This document shows positions 40,306-50,439 of a stretch of 64,000 bases of DNA, piece after piece. The stretch is from Prorocentrum cordatum (taxonomy: Eukaryota > Sar > Dinophyceae > Prorocentrales > Prorocentraceae). The notes beneath the pieces were generated by a model. That model did no database searches. It saw only the letters and a list, made by a program, of their open reading frames with translations, and was not told where the DNA came from. Each line of letters starts with the position of its first letter. Position 1 is the first letter of the stretch. The stretch covers positions 30,001 to 94,000 of the forward strand of contig CAUYUJ010000383.1 in assembly GCA_963575745.1 (NCBI GenBank), in the 5' to 3' direction. The translations under genes were made by a program, and so were the position numbers.

Positions 40306-41589
40306 TCCCTCGGGGGGAGCCCTCGCAAGAGTGCGCCGCGGGCGCGGGCGGAGAGCGCGCAGGCCACAGGTCAGGCGGTCGCGGACATAGGTCAAGGGGG
40401 CGTGGATCAGCGACGGGCCCCGTTTCCATGGGAAGTCGCGGATGTCCGCCGCCGAGCGGGGCGGCACCGGCCGCATTTTGGGGAGGGCATTTCCCCGACC
40501 CATGGGTTTGGCGACCGCGCGCCTAGTCCATGGATCGCTAATCCCTGTTTACGCGCCCCTGAGGAGAGCGCGCAGGCCACAGATGTACCAGAGGTGCCAC
40601 CCCTGAGCGTCATGGATAAAAAGATCGCCGGCGCATCAGAGGAAGAGGAGTTCGATGGCGTTGAGCGCAACACATCAAAGTTGACCAGCATCAGGAAGAG
40701 TTGGGTCATCGGCGAGGCCCTAAAATACGTTGGTTCCGATCCCGATCCGACCGAAGACGCCTGGCCGGAGGTGATTGACAAAGTGCCATTCTGCACCTCT
40801 TGTCTCAAGAGGTTACGAAGCACGTATGGACTTCTCGGCACAGTGGAGGCACCGCTCAGGACAGATCCGTTGTCGAAGTTTGCGGACGGGCACATATTTG
40901 AAACGCTTATTCACGTAACTATTCTTCTCAACAGCTTGTTTATGGTCTTCGCGGCAGATCAGGAAATGGCTTACTACGACCAGGAAGTGCCAGAGGTGGT
41001 TCAAGTTGGCGAGCTGTGTTTCTTAGTTGCCTATTCGTTTGAGTTCGTCGTGAAACTGTGGCGTTACCACGGGTATTTTTTCATTGACGTCGATTGGAAA
41101 TACAATTGGGTCGATGTCACCCTCCTTGTCCTTAGTGCTTATTCAATTTTTTTTGAATCCATGCTTCCGAACCTCTCTTGGCTGCGGATGATGCGAATGC
41201 TCAGGTTGTTCAAGGTGATCCGCGTGCTTCGCTTGATATCCATGGTGAAGCCTTTACGCGCAATTCTCAAGTCGTTGTTCGAAACCTTGGGTACGCTTTT
41301 CTGGAGTCTGACACTGCTGGCGTTGATTTTAGCATTGTTTGCTCTGATTTTCGTTATGCGCGTTGCGAGCTACATGAAAGATGAGGGCCAGTCGTTGGAC
41401 GAAGATGCCGCAGAGGCGCTCTTGAGTTCTTACAGTTCGGTGGGGGTGACGTTCAGACATCTGTTCGAAGCTACCACTGGTGGGAACGATTGGATTGTAT
41501 TCTACTCTCCGCTGGAGCCGACCGGCTTTGTCAACTGTGGAATATTTTATTTCTTCGTGGCCTTTACTCAGATTGCAGTTCTGAACACC
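40306..41589 (+). CDS. Voltage-gated cation channel, exon with S1-S6 (with a small intron at 40370-40582)
   Basis: Encodes one ion-transport domain. S1 FETLIHVTILLNSLFMVF (about 40897-40955), S2 with FEFVVKLW, S3 NWVDVTLLVLSAYSIFF, S4 at 41182-41240 with six positive charges every third residue (LRMMRMLRLFKVIRVLRLI), S5 at 41290-41370, a pore loop FRHLFEATTGGNDWIVFY with the selectivity-filter region TGGNDW at 41473-41493, then the first half of S6 (FFVAFTQIAVLN). Single-domain channels with this pore and a C-terminal EF-hand are typical of dinoflagellates; the ion carried (Na+ or Ca2+) cannot be told. The upstream ATG at 40234 lies in the LINE and is not the real start. Coding ends near 41589; the frame beyond looks like intron. 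No canonical donor was found there. Confidence 0.8.
40370..40582 (+). other. Candidate intron, 213 bp, with 19-bp direct repeat at boundaries
   Basis: GAGAGCGCGCAGGCCACAG occurs exactly at 40351-40369 and 40564-40582. The sequence after the first copy begins GTCAGG and the second copy ends in CACAG, so splicing at GT...AG would remove 213 bp and leave one copy. 213 is a multiple of three and the retained sequence has no stop, so both forms are translatable. The arrangement is that of an intron born by insertion with duplication of the target. Confidence 0.55.
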
Positions 41590-42029
41590 CGAAGGGCCAC
41601 GGCCTCTGCCGCCGCACCCCCTCAGGTTGAGCCATCCCCAGGCCAAGTCTGGTGGACAGCTCTGGGGGACCTTGGGCCATCCTGGGGCTTCATGGGGTTG
41701 GGGCATCTAGGGCCTCTCGATAATCTTAGAGACAGACTCGGCGATGTGACGTTTAGTTTGAGGCCTCGGGAGACACTACTGGGGGGGCATTTTCGGGCCA
41801 TACCGAGGCCTCCTGGGGCTGTGCAGGACGAGCTTGGCGGCATCACGGAGCCTTCGAATATACCCTGGAGCCGTCTCGGTCTGCAGTGAAGCGATAAATG
41901 GGACATTTAGGAACAGAACTTGGGATAGCAAAACAAATCCTGAAATGATTCAAGCTACTTCAATACTGATTGCACTGGGGTTGATTATATGTATGTACGG
42001 TAATCGGCATGCGCTTCCGGGCTTTGGGT

Positions 42030-42150
42030 TGGTGAGCGCCCGCGGCCGCCTCGTGCGTTGGCCAGCGTCCTCGTGGCCGCCTCGTGGCCCTCTCGTGGCC
42101 GCCTCGTGCGCTGGCGGGCTGCTTCTCCTGTCACCTGGCCGCCTCGTGCG
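42030..42150 (+). repeat. GGCCGCCTCGTG minisatellite
   Basis: GCCGCCTCGTG recurs at least five times at variable spacing. Confidence 0.7.
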
Positions 42151-42434
42151 GCGACTGACGTCACGGCACCTGCGCATGGTGGGTGCCCGTGACCGTTTCG
42201 CCTCGTGCCTCGGCCGGCGTGTTTGGACCTTGTCCCAGTGTGCGCCCCATGGTTGCCTCGAGGTTTCCTCGCGCGTTGGCTGGCTATTCGACTGCACGCA
42301 TTCTCTCCATCGTCCTTGGCGCCGCGGTCGTTACCATCGCCACCACCATTTAGCGACCTGCAGGACGAGTTTGTCTGCGCTGTTGAATTCCACGCGCTGG
42401 GGCGCTCGTTGAGACCAAGCATGGTCATGTTGAG

Positions 42435-42545
42435 TTTTGCCAACACGTTGCGGGTGGGAGAGTGGGACATGTTCATGGGCAGTGGAGTTCACGACTGCAA
42501 GATCTTCACGATCATTTGCACCACATTATTTGCACCAAAGAATGC
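42435..42545 (-). repeat. AT-richer dispersed repeat, inverse copy a
   Basis: CGTTGCGGGTGGGAGAGTGGGA then ATTTGCACC matches 43890-43980 and the complement of 5140-5215. Confidence 0.5.
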
Positions 42546-43359
42546 GCACCACGCAAAAAGCATCGCATAGATCGTTCCGAACATCATCGTCTGTTCCAAG
42601 AACGATCGACCCCTCCACTCTCCCAAGCCTTGTCTTATCGCTTCCCCCTTGGATTGTACAATTTACATTTGCGTCTGCATGATCGCCCATTTTACATATG
42701 GACTCTGGATATCCCAGCCAGGCCGGCTCCGCCTCCCCTCGCCTTTCACCCCTGTCAAGTCATACGATTCGCGCGCGCGTTTATTTCAAAAGATCCGTTT
42801 TCAAGAATCCCTGACACAAACTACCACAGAGTCCACACGCACGTGCAAGTCGAAACGAGATGAACACACAGCAGTTCAGGAAGCGTACGAGCACAGGACG
42901 AACCGCAGGTTTTGTCATCAAACACCGTGCAGAGATTCTGCCCGCGCGCACTTTTCAACACTGGGATTTGGGCTGCTCCTATGCACAGGAAGGTGCGAGG
43001 AATTTAATAGGTGTGGGGGCAAGCCTACGGTGCATGGTCAGCGCTCTCAAATCGATTGCAGCAGGGCAGAGTGCCAGCAGTTGAGTCCAAGGAGACCCAG
43101 AGAATCCTAGCCAGTTGCTAACGAAGGCTAGAAACAGAACAACAAATTCGAGGACGTCATTGGCGATATGGGGGGCTCCTCCACAGGTCCCAGAACGGTG
43201 CGGTGTCGGACCGTGCGGTGCGATCTTCTTGTGCCGTGCTGGGCGCGCTCGCCAGGCGCGTTTTTTGTTTGCCTTCCTCGTTCCTCGTCCCCCCCCTCTT
43301 CCTCCGCCTTCTCCTCTTCTGGCCTATCCGCGTCTGTTTGTCACCTGTTCTCGCCGCTG

Positions 43360-43560
43360 GGCTTGTGGTGGCTTCCGATTCCGATCCGATTCGATTTGGG
43401 ATTCCGATTTGGGTGCCGATTCCTCAATGGAGGCCTACTCGCCTGCCGATTTCCGCCGATTCGATTTCTCCCGACTTGGCTGCCGATTTCCGCCGATGCG
43501 ATTCGTTTCGATCGCCGATCCGACTTATCGATTCGATTCTGGGCTCTCCTGCTTCGCGAT
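43360..43560 (+). repeat. CGATTC-rich minisatellite
   Basis: CCGATTCGATTT, CCGATTTCCGCCGATTCG and similar words. A related block lies at 56650-56870, and both are followed by GATAGA-CG-TTCAACAACAGT. Confidence 0.55.
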
Positions 43561-43869
43561 AGAGCGGTTCAACAACAGTTGGAACCCAACATGTTTTCCA
43601 CGAGGAAGATTGTCGTTTTGCTTTTGACGTTGCGCCGTCGTCATCGTCATCATCCCCACCACCATCGCTACTATCACCATCGTTGCCGCCCTTGACGACG
43701 TCCCAGCGCGCCTACTGGGCTTTTGACTCGCGCCGAACAGTTTCCATCTGCAAGCGCCATGTTTGCCGCATCCTTTGTGCAAAACTAGCAGGTCGCCTTG
43801 CGTGTTGGCTGTCTCGCGCCTGCGCATCCGCACAGTTGCGCCAGTAGGTGCCGGTCGGCAACCGCAATC

Positions 43870-43985
43870 GTGGCCGCATTGATTTGCCAAACAAATTGCG
43901 GGTGGGAGGGTGGGCTGATTGCGCGAGCAGTGGATGTGACAATTCACAATTTGACACAACTTGTTTGCACCACGTAGGCGGCATC
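43870..43985 (-). repeat. AT-richer dispersed repeat, inverse copy b
   Basis: TTGCGGGTGGGAGGGTGGGC, TGATTGCGCGAGCAGTGGA and TGACAATTC match the complement of 5140-5215 closely. Confidence 0.6.
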
Positions 43986-44099
43986 ATATATTCAACCTCA
44001 CCGACATTTTCCTGTCACCCCGAAATTAGAATTTACGCCCCCGTCAAGCCCACGGCTTACGGTCCCTCCGCGCGTTTCGATCCTAGTCACAAGTAATGT

Positions 44100-44200
44100 A
44101 CCAGGCATGGACACATGTATGCAAAGTTATATGTAATTGTATACATACATACACACATCTGTGTACATATGTATTTAATTATATATATACACACAAACAA
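44100..44200 (+). repeat. (TACA)n/(TA)n microsatellite
   Basis: TATGTAATTGTATACATACATACACACATC and TATATATATACACACAAAC. Confidence 0.8.
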
Positions 44201-44404
44201 GTGGCCTTTGCGTGCCCAGGCTTCAAGGATGCAGCTACAGCACGAAGCATCGTAGAAAACGTGCACGAGGGGGAACTTGATGTCGGATCCGAGGAAGAGG
44301 AGGAATGAGATGGAGAAGAAGAGGATTCTGAGGATCAGAGGGCCGTCGGGGGGTGGCACAGCAGCGGGATCGCAGTCGACCGCTTGTGGGCTTGCCACAC
44401 GTTT

Positions 44405-44582
44405 GCGTTGTGTGTGTGGTATGCGTGGTGTGTGTGTGGTGTGCGGTGTGTATGGTGTGTGTGGTGTCTGGTGTGTGGTGTGCGTGGTGTGTGTGGTGTG
44501 TGTGTGTGTGTGCGAACGTGTGTGTGTATGTGTGAATGTGTGTGTGTGTGAGTGTGTCTGTGTGTGCGTGTGTGTGTGTGGC
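44405..44582 (+). repeat. (GT)n microsatellite with GTGTGTGGTGT units
   Basis: TG repeats interrupted by GC, GA and GGT for about 180 bp. Confidence 0.95.
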
Positions 44583-44794
44583 AGGAGGGTGTTCTATCTT
44601 GCGTTTGCAGTTTACATGATGGAGCTCCGAAGCCAATGCTCTGAGGATTTCTGGAGCGAAACTGTCGTTATGAAAACTGTGTGGACAACTTCGGGGGGAT
44701 GTCTCACGCGAAACGGTTGTTCCCCACATCCTAAGTGGGTATATTGTTTTCTTTGGACACCCCGCGCTGTCCTCCTCACCCCCTCGCCTCCGCA

Positions 44795-45058
44795 CGCGCA
44801 CACACACCATCATCATCGTCATCATCGCCGTCATTCTCGTCACATCATCACAATCAGCTTCATCATTTGTCATCCCACTACATCCTCACTCATCATCATC
44901 CACTCTCTCTTCCTCCCGCTCACTCACGTTCTTCCATGAGTCACGCGTCATCCTGGCATGATCCATCATGGTCATCGGGCCTCAACATGATCATCGTCAC
45001 CATCACCCGCGCACACCACCATCGTCATCATAATCATTATTTCGTCATGATCATCGAA
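44795..45058 (+). repeat. CATCAT-rich low-complexity tract
   Basis: CATCATCATCGTCATCATCG-type sequence with interruptions. Confidence 0.75.
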
Positions 45059-45069
45059 CAAGAGGGGCC

Positions 45070-46210
45070 TTGTCTGTGAGTGAAATGCGAGGAAATCTCA
45101 ACCGGGAGCCCCCTCCCTATTGGGCCCGCACTTCACGTTGGTAATCCGAGCGGGCCATCAGCGGCCATCGGAACCTTGTAATTGTTTTCACGGTTGCGCT
45201 TTTCTGGCGCGCATATGGAGGAAGTCTCGAGCGGGAGCTTCGTTTGTGAGTGAATTGTGAGGAAGTCTCAGGTGGGAGCCCCCTCCTTATGGGGCCCACG
45301 TTTTATGTTGTTAGCCAGGCCAGGTCATCCAAACTTGAACCTTGTTACACTCGTCACTACTAAGTTTATATGGCCTGGGTATGGAGAAAGTCTCGAGCGG
45401 CAGCTTCGTCTGTGAGTGAATTGTGAGGAGGTCTCCAGCGGGACCCCCTGTATGGGGCCCGCGCTTCATGTTGGTAATCCGAGCGGGTCATCGGAATCCT
45501 GTAACCGTCGCCATTTTGGGGGGTTTTCTGCATTGGAAACGGAGGAAATCTCAGGCGGGAGCTTCGTCTGTGACTGACTCTTGAGAACATCTCGGGCGGG
45601 AGCCGCTTCCCTGCGGGCTCCGCATTTCATGTTGGCAACCCGAGCAGGTCATCGGAACCTTGTACCCGTCGTCACTTTTAGATTTTTCTGGTTTCAGTAT
45701 GGACGAAGGCTCGAGCGGGAGCTTCGTCTGTGAGCGAATTCCGATCAAGGCTCAGGCGGGAGCCCCCTCCTTACAGGGTCCGCATTTCACGTTGGTAATC
45801 CAAGCGTGTCTTCGGAACCCTGTAGCAGTCGGCGGTTCCCGGCTTCTCTGGATTGAATATGGAGGAAGTCTCAAGAGGGAGGTTCGTGCCTGAGTGAGTT
45901 GCGAGGAAGTCTCCAGCGGGAACCTCTCCCTATGGGGTGCGCATTTCACGTTGGTAATCCGAGCGGGTCATCGGAATTTTGTATTTGTCGTTACTTGTCC
46001 GTTCCTCTGGATTGCATATGGAGGACGTCTCAGGGGGGAGCCCCCTCCCTACGAGGTCAGCACTTCATGTTGATAATCCGAGGTGGCCATCGGGATCCTG
46101 TAATAGTTGTCACTGTTCGGCTCCTCTGGATTGAATACGAAGGGAGTCTCAGGCGGGAGCTTCGTCTGTGGGTGAATTGCGAGGAGGTCTCAGCCGGGCT
46201 CGGCGGCGAG
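45070..46210 (+). repeat. 160-bp satellite S160, about seven units
   Basis: The words CGT(C/T)TGTGAGTGA start at about 45072, 45241, 45407, 45565, 45725, 45885 and 46164, giving 158-169 bp steps and one long step. Each unit has two related half-units: GAGGAAGTCTCAGGCGGGAGCCCCC and GGAGGAAGTCTCGAGCGGGAGCTTCG, separated by TTCATGTTGGTAATCCGAGCGGGTCATCGGAA-type sequence. Confidence 0.85.
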
Positions 46211-46264
46211 GGCGCCGGCATGCGTCTCCCTGCCACGAGGAAGGCGAGGTGCATAAGGACAACA

Positions 46265-46425
46265 GGAGGGATGGAGATGAGGAGGGGGGAGAAGGAGGAG
46301 GTGGAGGAGGAGGATGAGGAGGAGGAGGAACAGAACGAATAGGAAAAGGAGAAATTTAACAATGAGGGCAGAAAGGAGGAGGAGACGGAGGACGAGGAAG
46401 ACAAGGAGGACGAGGAGGAGGCGCA
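46265..46425 (+). repeat. Purine tract (GGA)n
   Basis: GGAGGAGGAGG with GAGGACGAGGAAGACAAGG interruptions. Confidence 0.85.
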
Positions 46426-46649
46426 AGAGGGGGCGAGACGGGGGTCCTCGGCCAGGGCGAAGACGAAAGAGCGGAGGCCGATCAGCATCTGTTGTGCGTT
46501 TGGGCTTCGACGCCGCGATCTGACCGGAGGGCGCGATCGCTTTTCAAGATTCTGAGGGTGTCCCGAGCGAAGTGGCCAAACCACTTGCAACCGCTACTCT
46601 CAAACTTTTGCCTCTGAGCCCTACTTCCTTGAGGAGGTGAGTATGAAAC

Positions 46650-46676
<27 letters not shown>
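46650..46676 (+). repeat. (TA)n microsatellite
   Basis: Pure AT alternation. Confidence 0.95.
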
Positions 46677-46680
<4 letters not shown>

Positions 46681-46984
46681 CAACGCGCTCTGTGGGCGCT
46701 TGGGGGGGGGTGGCGGAGAGTTTCCAGAACCGGGCCCCCCTCCCTCTTTCCTTGGTTCATGGGGGGGATTCGAAACCCCCCTGGCCCCCCTCCCCCGGAC
46801 CGCTGCAGTCGCCTGCTGCGGCCCCTGTCCCGCTCCCGGGCCGGCGCCGGGGGCGGCTAGCGGCGGCGGCGCGGAGCGTTGACGAGGACGACGATTCAAG
46901 GGGAGGCGGGGGGTTCGGACCCCCCCACCATCTTCCTCCGGGCCGGCGACGGCGCAGGCGCCAGCTGGCGGCGGCGGCGGCGTT

Positions 46985-47035
46985 GGCGATGGTGACGACG
47001 ACGACGACGACGATGACGATGAAGACGACGACAGC

Positions 47036-47066
<31 letters not shown>

Positions 47067-47230
47067 CCGAGGAGCACGACGACGACGACGGCGACGACGA
47101 CGGCGACGACGTCGACGACGGCGACGACGACGACGGCGACGACGACGGCGACGACTGCGACTACGACGGCAACAACGACGACGATGAGCACGACGCTCAC
47201 GACGATGACGACGACGACGATGAACACGAA

Positions 47231-47271
<41 letters not shown>

Positions 47272-47482
47272 TGGCGACGACGACGGCGACGACGACGACG
47301 ATTGCGACGACGAAGTCAACGATGACAACGGCGACGGCGACAGCGACGACAAGATGACGACGACGAGCACGACGACGACGACGAGCACGACGACGACGAC
47401 GACGACAAGAACGACGACGATGACGACGGCGACGACGACGATTGCGACGACGACCACGACGGCGACGACGACGACAGCGACC

Positions 47483-47513
<31 letters not shown>

Positions 47514-47945
47514 CGACGGTGACGACGACGACGACGACGACGACTACAACGGCGACGACGGCGGCGACGATAACGACGTCGTCGACGACGACGACGACGG
47601 CGACGACGACGATGTCGACCACGACGACGACTACGACGACGACAAGATGACGACGACGGCGACGGCGACAGCGACGACTGCGATGAGCATTACGATGACG
47701 GCGACGACGAGAAGGACGGCGACGACGACGAAGACGAAGAACGACGACGACGACGGCGACGGCCGCGACGACGACGACCACGATTATTGCGACGACGACG
47801 ACGAAGACTGTGACGACGAGCACGGCGATCACGACTACGACGGCGACCACGGCGACGATGGCGAGGCTGACGACGACGACAATGGCGACGACTACGACGA
47901 CGACCACGACGACCACGACGATGACACGACGGCGACGACGACCAT
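46985..47945 (+). repeat. (GAC)n / (GACGGC)n tract, about 1 kb
   Basis: GAC triplets with GGC, GAT and AAC substitutions. All six frames are artificially open, giving Thr, Asp or Val repeats. Confidence 0.95.
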
Positions 47946-48690
47946 CTTGAAGGCCTCTTGGGCCCTCTTAGGGCCCTCGTTTGCACTCTGTTGGAGGCCT
48001 TGGTGACCCTCCTGGGGCCATCTTGGGGGCCATCGATCAAAAGAGGGGGCGTTGCCGATTTCAGTCCCCCCGTCAGGTCAGGATAAGTCGTCTCTGGAGG
48101 CCCTCTTGGGCCTCTCTTTTGAGACGCACTTGAGGCCGTCTCGGGCCCTCGTGCGCCTCCATTTGGGGCTCTTTTTGGGCCATCTTCAGGCCGTGTTGAG
48201 GCCTCAAGGGGCCCATCGGAAGCGAATTGGCGAGACGGCAACAGAAGCATGTAAAAGCATCGTGTTGTTGAATGACATTCGTTTTCTGATTCATTGTTTT
48301 GCCGATCGGCGCGGGCCCTCGCACCCCCGCCAAGCGGAGTATAGCTTGACTGTTTTTGGCGCCTGTTTCAAGCAGGTGGAGTCTCTCCCATAGGACGCAC
48401 TCTTGCACACAATCGCATTCACCAGATGTCCAGAGCCAGACCCCCCCTCTCTCCCCCCCTTTCCGCCCAATGTCCAAACGCCGTATAAGAAAACGTTCAC
48501 GTGAGATTGGCCGCTTGGGGGCCTCCTTGGGAGGCTCGGAGGGCACTTGGGGCCGCCCTGGGGTGATCTGCAGGGCTCTCGGGGGCATGTTGAATGCTAT
48601 GCTGAACCATCTTGGGATATCCTGGGCGATCTTGGAGGCCATCTTAGGCTCTCTGGAGCCCTCTTTGAGCCACCTGGCGCAACAGACAAA
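47945..48690 (+). repeat. Quasi-periodic GGCC(A/G)TCTTGG arrays
   Basis: 47945-48230 and 48505-48690 contain TTGGAGGCC, CATCTTGGGG and GCCATCTTGGGC variants. Between them is unremarkable sequence with a pair of short T-rich segments. Confidence 0.5.
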
Positions 48691-48909
48691 ATACCCTACA
48701 CGTCGCGGGGTGAGGGCTTCAGACCCACGAGGGTGAGGTAGGGAGAGGAGGGATGCCCTCCCCGACGGGGAAGAAGGGGCTTAGCCTAACGAGATCCCTA
48801 GACCACTCGACGTAGAGATTCCTGTAGGTGTTTCTCGTTTCACTGATAGCCTGGCTGCGGATCTCTATCAATGAGCGTCCGTGTCTGAATGCCCAACAAC
48901 CTCTTCCTT

Positions 48910-49220
48910 TGTCCTCCTCCTCCGTCCTTTTCCACCCCTCCCCCTACTTCCTCCTCTTCCCTGCTCCCTCCTCCTCCCTCCTCCCCCTCCTCCTCCCCCT
49001 CCTGGCGGCTCCTCCTCCTTCTCCTCATCCTCCTTCTCCTCCTCCTCCTCCTCCTCCTCCTCCTCCTCCTCCTCCCCTCCTCCTCCTCCTCCTCCTCCTC
49101 CTCCTCCTCCTCCTCCCCACCTCCTCCTCCTCTCCTCCTCCTCTCCTCTCCTCCTCCTCCTCCTCCTCTCCTCCTCCTCCTCCTCCTCCTCCTCCTCCTC
49201 CTCTCTCTCCTCCCCCTCGG
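48910..49220 (+). repeat. (CTC)n pyrimidine tract
   Basis: About 300 bp of CTC units, with pyrimidine on the coding strand of the channel gene. Confidence 0.95.
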
Positions 49221-49559
49221 GAGTGCTGAAATCAGTTCCGCGTTGGAGACATCGTCCCGGTCTGCCCTGAAAGCACCGAAGCCCAAGCCACCAAACAGGC
49301 AAACCATCTGAGATGTTCCCACAATTTGGTCCCGAACGGGCCCGTGAACCAACCCGTGAAACCAGCGCCTCGCTCGAGACATCCCCATCATCCGCTCTGA
49401 AGGCACCGAAGTCCAAGCCACCAAACAGACAAGCTGCCTGATGCATCCCCACGATATGGGCGCGAACGGGCCCGTGAAACACCCTGGCGGCTCCCCCTTG
49501 GAAGTGCTATGGAGTGCTGAACCCGGTGCCTCGCTTGGACATGCCCACAATTTGCTCGG

Positions 49560-49860
49560 AAACTTGTACGAGTGGGTCTGAGTACGTGTGCGTCTGAAAG
49601 CGAGAAAGTACGAGTGTGATTTTGAGAACCACAGCGTAGGAGTAGTGTAAGTGAGTCTAAGTGTGAGTAGCGCAAGTGAGTATGAGTGTGAGTGAAGAGT
49701 GTGAGTGAGCATGAGTGTGAGCGATGATGAGTGTAAGTGAGTCTGAGTGTGAGTGTCAGTGAGGCTGAGGGCGAGTGAATCTTCGCGTGAGTGAGTCTAA
49801 GTTTGAGTGAGTCTGATTCTGGATCATTCTGAGTATGAGAGAGCCTGAGTGGGTCCAGGA
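49560..49860 (+). repeat. GAGTGTGAGTGAGTCT minisatellite
   Basis: GTGAGTGAGTCTAAGTGTGAG and GTGAGTATGAGTGTGAG words repeat irregularly. Confidence 0.75.
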
Positions 49861-49978
49861 ATACGAGGAGGAGGAGGAGGAGGAAGCAGGCGTGTTTCTT
49901 TGAGTCGGAGCCGCCTGAGTAATAACAGGAACCGCATCTCAGGAGTTGGGGGCAAAGGCATTCATAAGAGGGGGCCAG

Positions 49979-50437
49979 CGGATAATCCTTGGCGTCTTCG
50001 TCGACACTGCCATGAAGAGCCTGGTAGGAAACAGGGAGGAGAGATTGCAGGAGTTCGCCGACGGCCAAAGGCAGATGAGGAGTGACCTCACGGAGCTGTG
50101 CGCCGAGGCGGACCTCGACGCAGACGGGAAGCTGACAGTATCAGAGTGGAATGCTGCCATGAAGAATGAACGGCTCGTGAACTATTTGGAAGTCATGGAG
50201 TGGCGCCCAAACGAAGTCAGAGATTTCCTAACCCTGATGTGCCAGGACACCTCAGACGGTACCGTTGCCATCGACGTCTTCGTCCGCGCGTGCATGCGTT
50301 TCAAGGGCGCTGCCTCTTGCTACGACATGTCCAATGTGCTCAGCGCGGTGGACGACCTCAAGAGACTCATCAAGACCGCGCCCAGGCCAACTTCCAGGCC
50401 CCAGGCGGATGGAGCCGCTGGCGCTGTCCGCTGGTGA
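49979..50437 (+). CDS. Voltage-gated cation channel, last exon (end of S6, EF-hand)
   Basis: Begins with the cytoplasmic end of S6 (IILGVFVDTAMKSLVGNREE), then a helix and one canonical EF-hand loop, DLDADGKLTVSE, with Asp at 1, 3 and 5, Gly at 6 and Glu at 12. A second degenerate EF-like segment follows (QDTSDGTVAIDVFVRACMR) and then a helix, KGAASCYDMSNVLSAVDDLK, characteristic of this dinoflagellate channel group. Stop TGA at 50435-50437. The EF-hand suggests Ca2+ feedback on gating. It is assigned to the same gene as 40306-41589 because it supplies exactly the missing part of S6 on the same strand. Confidence 0.75.
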   Translation, partial: RIILGVFVDTAMKSLVGNREERLQEFADGQRQMRSDLTELCAEADLDADGKLTVSEWNAAMKNERLVNYLEVMEWRPNEVRDFLTLMCQDTSDGTVAIDVFVRACMRFKGAASCYDMSNVLSAVDDLKRLIKTAPRPTSRPQADGAAGAVRW

Positions 50438-50439
50438 AG

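Larger units (their letters stand above)
35091..40319 (+). mobile_element. LINE-2 retrotransposon insertion with 14-bp direct repeat
   Basis: Outer 14-bp repeats TCCCTCGGGGGGAG at 35091-35104 and 40306-40319 look like a target duplication. Inside, in order: (TCC)n 35105-35201, spliced-leader relic 35202-35223, leader, ORF1-like region, endonuclease, reverse transcriptase, C-terminal tail ending at 40234, a short spacer and (CTC)n to 40305. The element has all LINE parts but carries four in-frame stops and at least three frame changes, so it is inactive. It lies between two pieces of the candidate channel coding sequence. Confidence 0.6.
41590..49978 (+). other. Large intron of the channel gene (about 8.4 kb)
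   Basis: Separates the first part of S6 from its end. It contains minisatellites, copies of the AT-richer dispersed repeat, the 160-bp satellite, a GAC tract of about 1 kb and several purine/pyrimidine tracts. No frame in it shows channel-like sequence. The exact splice sites are unclear: the right side fits CCAG|CGG at 49978/49979, but the left side near 41589 has no GT. A missing small exon or a non-canonical dinoflagellate donor (GC or GA) is possible. Confidence 0.55.

Noticed and set aside
41834-42412. 192-aa ORF after the channel exon as a continued channel tail
   Set aside because: Dominated by the GGCCGCCTCGTG minisatellite, and no EF-hand or S6 continuation. The true tail is at 49979-50437.
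46692-48006. Thr-rich, Val-rich and Asp-rich ORFs across the GAC tract
   Set aside because: Triplet-repeat artefact with no flanking coding sequence.
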